This document shows, one piece after another, positions 31,379-39,283 of a DNA stretch of 64,000 nt (position 1 is the first letter of the stretch; each line of letters starts with the position of its first letter). A model generated the notes under the pieces. The model saw nothing but the letters and a program-made list of their open reading frames with translations. It did not search any database and was not told the origin of the DNA. The translations under genes and the position numbers were made by a program. This DNA comes from Streptomyces sp. A2-16. Its GTDB lineage: Bacteria > Actinomycetota > Actinomycetes > Streptomycetales > Streptomycetaceae. The stretch spans positions 3,410,001 to 3,474,000 of the forward strand of contig NZ_CP063808.1 of assembly GCF_018128905.1 (NCBI RefSeq), in the 5' to 3' direction.

Positions 31379-33169
31379 TCACCTCCTGTCGAGCGGTCGG
31401 GTGTCGGAGCCGACCTCCCATTCGGCTCCGGTGCTGCGGCTGAAGGCGGTGACGGCGGCCTCCACGGTGGGGAAGAACCGGTCGGGATCGATGGTGCGGG
31501 TGAGCCCGTAGCGCTCGATCTTCCGCCGCACCGGGTCCTTGAGTTCGGCGAAGACCAGCCGGACGTGCCGGACGCTGAGCGCCGTGTCCAGGTCGTGCAG
31601 GACGTCCGCGGCGGTGGTGTCCACGTCGGTCATGGGCTCCGCGGCGACGACGATCCAGCGCGGCCGCGGATCGGTCCCGGCCAGCCGCCGCACCTCGTCC
31701 CGGAAACTCTTGGCGTTGGCGAAGAACAGCGGTGCGTCGAACCGGTAGATGACCAGCCCCGGCAGTCTGTCCGCGCCGGGGTAGGAGCGGATGTCGTGGT
31801 ACCCCTCCAGGCCCGGCACCCTTCCCAGCACGGTGTCGTACGGCCACCACGCCCGCCGGAAGACGTTGAGGACGGACAGCCCGACCGCGATCGCGATGCC
31901 GGGCAGCACTCCGAGCAGGGCGACACCGACGAACGCGGCGACGCACAGCATGAACTCGGCCCGGCGCTGCCGCCACAGCCGTACGGCACCCGGAACGTCG
32001 GCGAGCGACAGGGACGCCGCGATGACCACGGCGGCCAGGGCGGGCTGGGGGAGGTTGCGGAACAGGCCCGGCACCAGCACCAGCATGAGCACGATCAGAC
32101 CCGCTCCGACCACGCCGGTGAGCTGGCTCTTGGCGCCCGTGCGCTCGGCGACCGCCGTACGGGAGCCGCTCGCGCTGACGGGGAAGCCCTGGAAGAGCCC
32201 GGCCGCCAGGTTCGCCGCCCCGACCCCCGCCATCTCCTGGTTGCCGCGCACCTCCTGGCCGGTGCGGGCCGCGAACGCCGAGGAGTTGGAGATGGTGTCG
32301 GCCAGCGACACCACGGCGATCCCGAGGGCGCCCGCGAACAGCGGGACCAGGTCGTCGGCCCTTACGTCGGGAACGGTGAACGGCGGGAAGCCCTCCGGCA
32401 GCGGTCCGACCAGAGAGACGCCGTGCTCGTCCAGGTCGAGGAGCGAGGCCGCCAGGATCGCGAGGGCGACCATCACGAGCACGGCGGGGACCTTGGGCAG
32501 CAGCCGCTCCAGGAGCAGGACCAGAACCAGCCCCGAGACGCCGACGGCGGCCGCCGCGGGCACCGTTGCTCCCTCGGCCACCTTGCGCACCAGTCCGGCG
32601 CACTCGCCGACCAGGTTGTCCGCGTCGACCTTGAATCCGAGCAGCTTGGGCAGCTGGCCGATCAGGATGGTCAGGGCCAGACCGTTCATGTAACCGATCA
32701 TCGTCGGCTTGGAGATGAGGTCCGCGATGAAGCCGAGGCGTGCCACGGAGGCGAGGATCATGATGCAGGCCACCATGAGCGCGAGCATCGAGGCCAGGGC
32801 GACCGCCCGCCGGGGGTCGCCGTCCGCCGCGACCAGGGGCAGCACGGTCGCCGCGATCATCGGCCCGAGCGAGGAGTCGGGGCCCAGCACCAGGATCCGG
32901 GACGGGCCGCACACCGCGTAGCCGAGCAGGCACAGGATCGTGGTGTACAGGCCGGTGATCGGGGGCAGCCCCGCGAGTTCCGCGTACGCCATGCCCTGCG
33001 GCACGAGCAGGGTCGTGAGGGCGATTCCGGCCACCACGTCCTTGGCCAGCCACTCGCGCCGGTAGCCCGTGAGGGCCCGGACCCCCGGCACGGCCCGCAG
33101 CAGGGCCGTGACCCCTCGGGAGTCCTGCCCGGTGGTCGTGGACCGTCCCTGCGCGTGCTGGCCGTCCAT
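31379..33169 (-). CDS. SulP family anion transporter with STAS domain
   Basis: This is a 596-residue protein. The transmembrane part has the SulP signatures LLVPQGMAYAELAGLPPITGLYTTILCLLGYAVCGPSRILVLGPDSSLGPMIAATVLPL and GFPVSASGSRTAVAERTGAKSQLTGVVGA, with about 12 helices. The C-terminal STAS domain runs from about residue 450 (GLVIYRFDAPLFFANAKSFRDEVRRLA...). SulP proteins move sulfate, bicarbonate or other anions; the substrate is not readable here. The minus-strand ATG lies 85 nt after an operator-like palindrome. The stop is six bases from the nonapeptide-repeat gene start, suggesting one transcript of three genes (SulP, repeat protein, RDD). Confidence 0.94.
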   Translation of the reverse strand: MDGQHAQGRSTTTGQDSRGVTALLRAVPGVRALTGYRREWLAKDVVAGIALTTLLVPQGMAYAELAGLPPITGLYTTILCLLGYAVCGPSRILVLGPDSSLGPMIAATVLPLVAADGDPRRAVALASMLALMVACIMILASVARLGFIADLISKPTMIGYMNGLALTILIGQLPKLLGFKVDADNLVGECAGLVRKVAEGATVPAAAAVGVSGLVLVLLLERLLPKVPAVLVMVALAILAASLLDLDEHGVSLVGPLPEGFPPFTVPDVRADDLVPLFAGALGIAVVSLADTISNSSAFAARTGQEVRGNQEMAGVGAANLAAGLFQGFPVSASGSRTAVAERTGAKSQLTGVVGAGLIVLMLVLVPGLFRNLPQPALAAVVIAASLSLADVPGAVRLWRQRRAEFMLCVAAFVGVALLGVLPGIAIAVGLSVLNVFRRAWWPYDTVLGRVPGLEGYHDIRSYPGADRLPGLVIYRFDAPLFFANAKSFRDEVRRLAGTDPRPRWIVVAAEPMTDVDTTAADVLHDLDTALSVRHVRLVFAELKDPVRRKIERYGLTRTIDPDRFFPTVEAAVTAFSRSTGAEWEVGSDTRPLDRR

Positions 33170-33254
33170 CCGCCCTTCCCGACCTCGCCACGGCCGTTGC
33201 CCGGACCCGGATCGCCGTGTCCTCGAAGGATCCGACGGTCAGGCCCGGGCGACC

Positions 33255-33271
33255 TCACCCCGCGCGGGTGA
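33255..33271 (-). promoter_or_regulatory. TCACCC-N5-GGGTGA operator, SulP gene (perfect)
   Basis: On the minus strand the site reads TCACCC GCGCG GGGTGA, 85 nt before the SulP start. It is one mismatch from the site in front of the 65-residue protein gene (23559). Confidence 0.65.
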
Positions 33272-33331
33272 CCCGGCGGGCCGGGGGCCGCAGCGGCGGC
33301 CGCGATCAGCGGATCGGGGGAGAAGCGGAGG

Positions 33332-33455
33332 CGACGCCCCGGAAGTTGACGTCCGCAGCCTGGCAGGACCTGCCGCTCAGGGCGGTGGAGAGGTCCTCCA
33401 GGCTGGGGGCCGGCTTCGTGGTGCTGGTGTCAGGAGCGCGGTCCGTGCGGAGAAG
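33332..33455 (-). pseudogene. Decayed fragment of a TolB-like gene, copy of part of 38209-39231
   Basis: About 120 bases here align with 38616-38740, inside the intact TolB-like gene, at roughly four of five positions (by eye). The minus-strand translation reads SLEDLSTALSGRSCQAADVNF where the intact protein has SLEDFSITLDGKSYRAADVNF. The right end overlaps the last codons of the GH59 gene, so that gene's C-terminus now ends inside the remnant. It is probably a relic of a duplicated or replaced paralogue. Confidence 0.75.
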
Positions 33456-36213
33456 CCGTGCCGGTCCGCCCGTCCGCGTCCTCGGAGACCGTGGTGAAGG
33501 CGTCGAGGACGAGCTTCCCGGACCTCAGGGTGAGCGTCACCGTGTGCCGGGCGTCGGGCAGGCCGCGCAGCGAGTACGTCACCTGGCGTTTGTCGGTGGC
33601 TGTGGTCCTGGCGTCCACGGCGTACGGCCGGCCGTCCACGGAGACGTCGAGGACCGCGCTCGCGTCGTTGCCGCCGATGACGTCGATGCCCGTGCCGCGG
33701 AACGGGACGGTGACGGTCGCGCCGGCCGTGCCGCTCGTCGACGTCGTGCGGTACCAGTTCATCGCGTCGCCCAGGGCGGCGTTGCGGCTCCAGGTGCCCT
33801 CGTAGACCACCGAACGGTCCATGTTGTCGATCAGCGCGGTGGCGTACGGGGTGTAGCCGGCGACCTTCTCGACCTTCAGGTCGTCGAACGCGATCCGGTG
33901 GAAGTCGGTGCCGAGCTTGACCCGGCCCCCGGTCGCGGGCGCCGGGTCCTGGTAGGTGACCACGGCCTGTCCGTCGACGTACGCGGTGACGGTCGCGCCC
34001 CTGGCCTCCACGGCGAGCCGGTAGCCCTCGGACGCGGCGACCGTCCCGGTGCGCACGACCGTGCCGTACCGGTAGAAGGTCCAGTTCCCGGCCGGTCCGA
34101 TCCCGACGCTGTACGCGGCGTCGCTCGTGGCCATGCCCTTCTGCTGGCGTACGCCCAGGGTGGCGAGGCCGCCCTGCGGGTCGGGGAAGGAGACGTCGAC
34201 GGAGGCCTTGTAGTTCTCCCAACGGAAGTCGCCCACCGTGGTGTTGGGGGTGTTCCGGTTCCAGGCGCCGGTGTCCTTCATGGACTGGTCCAGGTACTGG
34301 TACAGGACGTTGTCGCCGTCCGGGTCCTTGCCGACCTCCCACGCGCCGGTCTGGTCGACCAGGTAACGGGGCTGGTTGCCCCGGGAGGTGAGGTACGCCC
34401 GGGACGCCTTGCGCGCACCGTTGTCCGTGCCGACCTGGACCCGGCCCTCCTCCTCGTACCCGAAGTCGTCGGCGTACAGGACGGTGTCGCGGGTGTTGTG
34501 CCGCTTGCCGGTCGCCTCGGTGTCGAGCACGGTACGGGCCGCGGACCTCGGGAGGCGCTGTGCCGTCGCCTTGTCGCGGCTGCGGTCGAGGGTGGTGAAC
34601 GTGACGATCGAGCGCGGCTTCACCGTGTAGGTGTAGGAGCCGTTGCCGTCGGGGCGCAGTTCGGCGACGAGGTGCTTGAAGTTCGCGTCGTAGGCCTGCC
34701 CCGGGTCCGCCGCGCGGGTCTCCCAGACCTCCATGGCGGGGTCGGCGCCCAGGTCCATGTTCGCGGCCTTGATGCGGTAACTCTTCGTCCGGTCGCTGTC
34801 GTTGACGGCGATCGTCGAGAAGTCCTTCTTCTCGGGGTCGGCGAGCGTCATGTAACTGGGGGCGCCGTTCGAGCCGTCGACGTTCTCGGTGCCGCTCACC
34901 CCGCTGTAGCTCGCCTCCGGCACGGTGCGCCAGATGCCGGCCGTGTTGGTGTCGTTCTCCCAGCCGGTTCTCGCGAACTGGGTGAAGTGCTGCATCACGT
35001 AGACGGCGGCGTCGTAGTGGATGCTCCCGGACCACGGGTCGCGGGCGCTGACCAGCTCCTTGTGGCTGTACTGCGCGCCCTCGTAGAAGGCCCCGATCGC
35101 CGGCTGGAAGATGTAGTGCGTCCGCTTGGAGTTGGCGTAGCTCTTCACGGAGCGGTTGGCGAGGTCGAGGGCGCTCTGGACGCCGCCGATCCCGGTGCTC
35201 GCGCCGCCCGGACCCTCGGTGTTGGCCACGCGGTAGTCCGTCCAGCCGAAGGAGCCGACGCCCTCGCTGTACCAGACCTCCTTGTCCTGGCCCTGGGCGC
35301 CGGCACCGGTCGCCAGCTTCGTGTACGGACGGTAGGTGGCGCTGTCGGGGGAGCCGTCGAGGCGGTCCTCGGTGGTGTAGTGGTAGCCCACCGCGTCGAC
35401 CATGCCGAAGAGTTCGGTGTCCGTGAGCATCGCCGGGCCGATGTTCTTCGTGGTGTTCTCGTCCGAGGCGACGATCTTGATGGCGTGGTAGGCCTTGGCG
35501 GCCGCCTTCTGCTGACGAGGTGTCAGGCCATAGCGTGAGTCGGCGAATTCGGTGTCGTTCGCCAGGGCGTTCTTGTACCACTTGACGAAGGAGATGTCGG
35601 GTTTCGTGGTCTCGTTGGTGTCCGGATCGACGTAGTCGACCATGTACCCGTACTTGTGGTACGCGTCGAGGATCGTCTCCTTGTACCACTTGTACATCTC
35701 GTCGGTGCCGGTGCCCTTGTTCCACTCGGTCTGGACCCACTGGGGCATGACCCAGCGCAGGATCGAGACCTTCAGTCTCGGGTTCACCGTCTTGGCGTCG
35801 GCGGCCAGCTGGAAGCCGGGGGAACGGGACGCGTCGGCGAGTTCGTCCGCCGTGCGCATGGTCGCCGGATCGGAGCCGGTCGACGTGTTCGTGTCCGACC
35901 CCATCTCGATCTTGACGTGGTTGATGAGCGGGTTCCTCCCGCCGAACAGCACGCGGACGAGCTGCCAATAGCGTTCGGGGTGCTCCGCCTTGTAGTCCAT
36001 CAGCAGGTTGCTCGTGCTGTTGCAGCTGAGCAGGCCGAGGCCCTTGTAGGTGAGGCCGTTCACGTTGTCGGCGCGTACGTCGTTCCCGTCGACCACGATC
36101 TGCACGGGATCGTCCGCGGAGTGGGCGGCGGGAGCCGCGGTCACTCCTGCCGCCAGTGCCATGGTGGTCGCCGCGGCGAGCGAGGCCCAGCCGAATCTTC
36201 GCTGCATACCCAT
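33430..36213 (-). CDS. Secreted glycosyl hydrolase, GH59 galactocerebrosidase-like
   Basis: The protein is 927 residues from the ATG at 36213; TTG 36234 and ATG 36207 are alternatives. A signal peptide is visible (RRFGWASLAAATTMALAAGVTAAPAAHS), then the catalytic part from IVVDGNDVRADNVNGLTYKGLGLLSCNSTSNLLMDY. KEVWYSEGVGSFGWTDYR fits the nucleophile Glu and SDENTTKN the acid/base region of GH59 enzymes. The C-terminal portion holds laminin-G-like and carbohydrate-binding-type beta domains (residues of about 565-905). The enzyme would cleave beta-galactosides outside the cell; substrate is uncertain. It has a leaderless-looking promoter with an operator. The last codons run into a TolB remnant. 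Confidence 0.8.
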   Translation of the reverse strand: MGMQRRFGWASLAAATTMALAAGVTAAPAAHSADDPVQIVVDGNDVRADNVNGLTYKGLGLLSCNSTSNLLMDYKAEHPERYWQLVRVLFGGRNPLINHVKIEMGSDTNTSTGSDPATMRTADELADASRSPGFQLAADAKTVNPRLKVSILRWVMPQWVQTEWNKGTGTDEMYKWYKETILDAYHKYGYMVDYVDPDTNETTKPDISFVKWYKNALANDTEFADSRYGLTPRQQKAAAKAYHAIKIVASDENTTKNIGPAMLTDTELFGMVDAVGYHYTTEDRLDGSPDSATYRPYTKLATGAGAQGQDKEVWYSEGVGSFGWTDYRVANTEGPGGASTGIGGVQSALDLANRSVKSYANSKRTHYIFQPAIGAFYEGAQYSHKELVSARDPWSGSIHYDAAVYVMQHFTQFARTGWENDTNTAGIWRTVPEASYSGVSGTENVDGSNGAPSYMTLADPEKKDFSTIAVNDSDRTKSYRIKAANMDLGADPAMEVWETRAADPGQAYDANFKHLVAELRPDGNGSYTYTVKPRSIVTFTTLDRSRDKATAQRLPRSAARTVLDTEATGKRHNTRDTVLYADDFGYEEEGRVQVGTDNGARKASRAYLTSRGNQPRYLVDQTGAWEVGKDPDGDNVLYQYLDQSMKDTGAWNRNTPNTTVGDFRWENYKASVDVSFPDPQGGLATLGVRQQKGMATSDAAYSVGIGPAGNWTFYRYGTVVRTGTVAASEGYRLAVEARGATVTAYVDGQAVVTYQDPAPATGGRVKLGTDFHRIAFDDLKVEKVAGYTPYATALIDNMDRSVVYEGTWSRNAALGDAMNWYRTTSTSGTAGATVTVPFRGTGIDVIGGNDASAVLDVSVDGRPYAVDARTTATDKRQVTYSLRGLPDARHTVTLTLRSGKLVLDAFTTVSEDADGRTGTASPHGPRS

Positions 36214-36220
36214 TCGGGGG

Positions 36221-36250
36221 ACCGTAGGCGGCAAGCGCTTTCTACGTCAA
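36221..36250 (-). promoter_or_regulatory. Promoter with LacI-type operator for the GH59 gene
   Basis: On the minus strand TTGACG (36250-36245) and TACGGT (36226-36221) are 18 bases apart, a good vegetative promoter match. The palindrome AAGCGCTT (36240-36233), typical of LacI-family operators on glycosidase genes, lies in the spacer. The -10 box is seven bases before the ATG at 36213, so the mRNA may begin at the start codon with no leader, which fits the missing ribosome site. The repressor gene is not in the window. Confidence 0.65.
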
Positions 36251-36381
36251 TCCCCTTGCGTCACTTGAGATTTGACGCTTCCCGGTGGGCGTGACCTGCC
36301 GAAAAACGCGTGGACCGCGAGGTCGCCGTCGCGGGACACTGCCGAACTCGGACCGCTACTCCCCATACACACAGGGTTAGG

Positions 36382-38199
36382 ATGCAGACGCCTGAGCTGG
36401 AGAAAACCACACCGCGCCGGGGCGCGGTGATCCTCGCACTCCGTTACTACGGGCGGGAGTTGACCCGGCTCCGCCGGCTCACCGTTCCCGCCATGCTGCT
36501 GTTCGCGCTGGGCGGCATCGGCCTCAACTACATCGCCCCGCTGATCGTCGCCAAGCTCGCCGGCGACATCGCCGGCGGCCGCGAACTCACCATCGGGTCG
36601 GCACTGCCGTACGTCCTGGGTTTCGCCGGCGTCCTGCTGCTCGCGGAAGCGCTGTGGCGGGTCGCCCTGCACTGCATGAACCGTCTCGACGCCCTCGGCA
36701 TCGAGCACCTGTACGTGATCGGCATGGACGAACTGTTCGCCAAGGACGCGACGTTCTTCCACGACAACTTCGCCGGGTCGCTCACCAAGCGCGTCCTGAG
36801 CTTCGCCACCCGTTTCGAGCCGTTCGTCGACACCCTGGCGTTCCAGGTCGTGGGCAACCTCGTGCCGCTGCTGTTCGGCTCCGTGGTGCTGTGGCGCTAC
36901 GAACCGCTGCTCGTCGTCGGGCTGTTGACGATGATCGCGGTGACGGCACTGTGCGCGGCACCCCTCATCCGGCGCCGCCAGGCGCTGGTCGCCGAGCGCG
37001 AGGCCGCGGTCGCCCGGGTCTCCGGACACGTCGCCGACAGCCTGATGAACATGGACACCGTCCGGGCGTTCGGCGCCGAGGCACGCGAGGCCGCCGAGCA
37101 CCGCTCCCGCGTCGCGACCTCACGCCGGCTCATGCTCCGGTCGTGGGACTACGGCAACCTCCGCATCGACACCTTCGTCGCGCCGATGTCGGTGCTGACC
37201 AACGCGCTGGGCCTGCTCCTGGCGGTCACCCTCGGCGGGGGCGAGCACGGCGTGGAGGCGGTCGTGGTCGCCTTCACCTACTACTCCAACGCGACCCGGA
37301 TCATGTTCGAGTTCAACCAGATCTACCGCCGGTTGGAGAGCTCGATGACGGAGGCCGCGCAGTTCACCGAGCTGCTGCTGAGCCCGCCCACCGTGCTCGA
37401 CCCGCCGTCCCCCGAGCCGCTGTCGCCGGGGGCGGCCGACGTTCGCTTCGAGCGGGTGGACTTCGCCCACGCGGGTGCGGAGCCGCTGTTCGAGGGGCTC
37501 GATCTGGTCGTGCCCGGCGGGACGAAGGTGGGACTCGTCGGCCGCTCCGGCGGCGGCAAGACCACCCTCACCCGGCTGCTGCTGCGGATGCAGGACATCG
37601 ACGGCGGCCGGATCCTGATCGGCGGTCAGGACATCAGCAGACTGCGCCAGACCGACCTGCGCAGTCTCATGGCCTACGTCCCCCAGGATCCGGCCATGTT
37701 CCACCGCACCCTGCGCGACAACATCGCCTTCGCCCGGCCGGACGCCACCGACGCCGAGATCCGCCGAGCGGCCGAGGCGGCACACGTCACGGAGTTCGCC
37801 GACGCGCTGCCGGACGGCTTCGAGACCCTGGTGGGCGAACGCGGCGTCAAACTGTCCGGCGGACAGCGCCAGCGGGTCGCGCTCGCCCGGGCCATCCTGC
37901 GCGACGCGCCGATCCTGCTCCTCGACGAGGCGACCAGCGCGCTGGACTCGGAGAGCGAGATCCTGGTCCAGGAGGCGCTGTGGCGGCTCATGGAGGGGCG
38001 CACGGCGCTCGTGGTGGCCCACCGGCTGAGCACGGTCGCCGGCATGGACCAGCTCGTCGTCCTGGACCGCGGGCGGATCGTCGAACAGGGCAGTCACCCT
38101 GAACTCCTCGCCCTGGACGGCCCGTACGCCAAGCTGTGGCACCACCAGTCGGGCGGGTTCCTCGAGGACGACCCCGCGGTGGAGGCCGAGTTGCGCTGA
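36382..38199 (+). CDS. ABC transporter, fused membrane and ATPase domains
   Basis: This is a 605-residue half-transporter. An N-terminal six-helix membrane domain (LTVPAMLLFALGGIGLNYIAPLIVAKLAG and following) is joined to an ATPase with Walker A GRSGGGKT, Q-loop YVPQDPAMF, signature LSGGQRQR, Walker B ILLLDEATSALD and the H-loop in VAHRLSTVAGMDQ. As a homodimer it would export a lipid, peptide or drug; the partner gene is not adjacent. The ATG at 36382 is preceded by GGTTAGG with little leader. It lies divergent from the GH59 gene and ends nine bases from the convergent TolB-like gene. Confidence 0.92.
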   Translation: MQTPELEKTTPRRGAVILALRYYGRELTRLRRLTVPAMLLFALGGIGLNYIAPLIVAKLAGDIAGGRELTIGSALPYVLGFAGVLLLAEALWRVALHCMNRLDALGIEHLYVIGMDELFAKDATFFHDNFAGSLTKRVLSFATRFEPFVDTLAFQVVGNLVPLLFGSVVLWRYEPLLVVGLLTMIAVTALCAAPLIRRRQALVAEREAAVARVSGHVADSLMNMDTVRAFGAEAREAAEHRSRVATSRRLMLRSWDYGNLRIDTFVAPMSVLTNALGLLLAVTLGGGEHGVEAVVVAFTYYSNATRIMFEFNQIYRRLESSMTEAAQFTELLLSPPTVLDPPSPEPLSPGAADVRFERVDFAHAGAEPLFEGLDLVVPGGTKVGLVGRSGGGKTTLTRLLLRMQDIDGGRILIGGQDISRLRQTDLRSLMAYVPQDPAMFHRTLRDNIAFARPDATDAEIRRAAEAAHVTEFADALPDGFETLVGERGVKLSGGQRQRVALARAILRDAPILLLDEATSALDSESEILVQEALWRLMEGRTALVVAHRLSTVAGMDQLVVLDRGRIVEQGSHPELLALDGPYAKLWHHQSGGFLEDDPAVEAELR

Positions 38200-38208
38200 G
38201 CGGGCTCG

Positions 38209-39231
38209 CTACAGGGGTGCCGGGGAGGAGGCCCCCGCGATGAGCAGACGCGGCTTGCCCGTGCCGTCGGCCGGGACGCTCCACAGGTCGCTGGTGCCGA
38301 CCTTGCCCTCGGCGGGCAGGGCGTAGGCGACGGTCCGGTCGTCGAGCCAGGTGGCCTGGTCGTCGACGCTGTGGCGTTCGGCGAGCGCGGTCTCCTTGAG
38401 GGTGCGCAGGTCGAGGACGTACTCGTGCCAGAGGCTGGTGCGGGACAGCACCCGCTTCTTGAAGGCCACCCGGGTCCCGTCGGGGGAGAGCGAGGGGCAC
38501 TCCACGTTCTCGACCAGGGTGGTGACCGACTTGCGGGACAGCGAACCCCGCACCAGGTAGGTCTTGTTGCCGGTGTTGAGGGTGGCGTAGAAGGTGTCGT
38601 CGTCCGAAGCGAAGGTGACGCCCCAGAAGTTGACGTCCGCGGCCCGGTAGGACTTGCCGTCGAGGGTGATGGAGAAGTCCTCCAGGCTGGGCGTCAGCTT
38701 CATGGTGCGGGTGTCCAGGACCGAGGTCCGGGTGGAGAAGAAGGCCGACGAGTACGACTCGCCGGAGACGAAGACCGTCCAGGCGACGAAGCGGCCGCTG
38801 GGGGAGACCCGGGCCCGGCTGGGGGTGCCGGCCAGCGCGTAGGTGTGCCGGGTGCGCAGGTCGGCGTCCAGGAGCAGGGCGCGGTTGCTCTGCTTGAGGA
38901 CACCGGGGTTGGACTGCAGGCAGATGCCGGTGCCGGCGGCCGCGTAGAAGCGGGCGCACTTGAGGTCCGAGGCGGTCCGCCCGGCCTCCGGGTCGGCGGA
39001 CGGGACCGAGGCGACCGCCGTACGGTGCGGTCCCGCGGCCGCGTTGATGAACGTCAGGCGGTTCTTCTGGTCGAGGGTCAGCTTGCCCGTGCTGACGGCG
39101 GGGCCGCCCGACTGGGGCCGGTTCGCCCGGTCCGCGCGGTCGGCGGCGTGCAGCACCAGGCCCGTGCCCACGCCCGCGAGCAGCAGGACCGCCGTGACGA
39201 GAACGAGCAGGCGGCGGCGTAGCGGTGTCAT
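38209..39231 (-). CDS. Membrane-anchored TolB-like beta-propeller protein
   Basis: The protein is 340 residues from the ATG at 39231 (AAGGAA site); ATG 39261 lacks one. One N-terminal membrane helix (RRLLVLVTAVLLLAGVGTGLVLH) anchors the rest outside. The outer part has WD40-like/TolB strand repeats: SRARVSPSGRFVAWTVFVSG, VTFASDDDTFYATLNTG, VECPSLSPDGTRVAFKKRV, ATWLDDRTVAYALPAEG, SDLWSVPADGTGKPRLLI. Such proteins usually bind other proteins. A decayed partial copy is at 33332-33455. The MFS gene upstream is on the same strand, so they may share a transcript. Confidence 0.85.
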   Translation of the reverse strand: MTPLRRRLLVLVTAVLLLAGVGTGLVLHAADRADRANRPQSGGPAVSTGKLTLDQKNRLTFINAAAGPHRTAVASVPSADPEAGRTASDLKCARFYAAAGTGICLQSNPGVLKQSNRALLLDADLRTRHTYALAGTPSRARVSPSGRFVAWTVFVSGESYSSAFFSTRTSVLDTRTMKLTPSLEDFSITLDGKSYRAADVNFWGVTFASDDDTFYATLNTGNKTYLVRGSLSRKSVTTLVENVECPSLSPDGTRVAFKKRVLSRTSLWHEYVLDLRTLKETALAERHSVDDQATWLDDRTVAYALPAEGKVGTSDLWSVPADGTGKPRLLIAGASSPAPL

Positions 39232-39283
39232 GTGGTTCCTTGGTGTGGCTGAGGTGGTCATCGGGGCCCCGGGGCCCGGCTGG

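Noticed and set aside
33217..33430. Extra short gene between SulP and GH59
   Set aside because: The apparent coding similarity is the TolB remnant on the other strand, and the SulP operator takes up the rest.
33217..35538. Plus-strand open frame of 773 codons opposite the GH59 gene
   Set aside because: The minus strand carries a signal peptide, catalytic motifs and a promoter; the plus frame is low-complexity Gly/Val/Arg.
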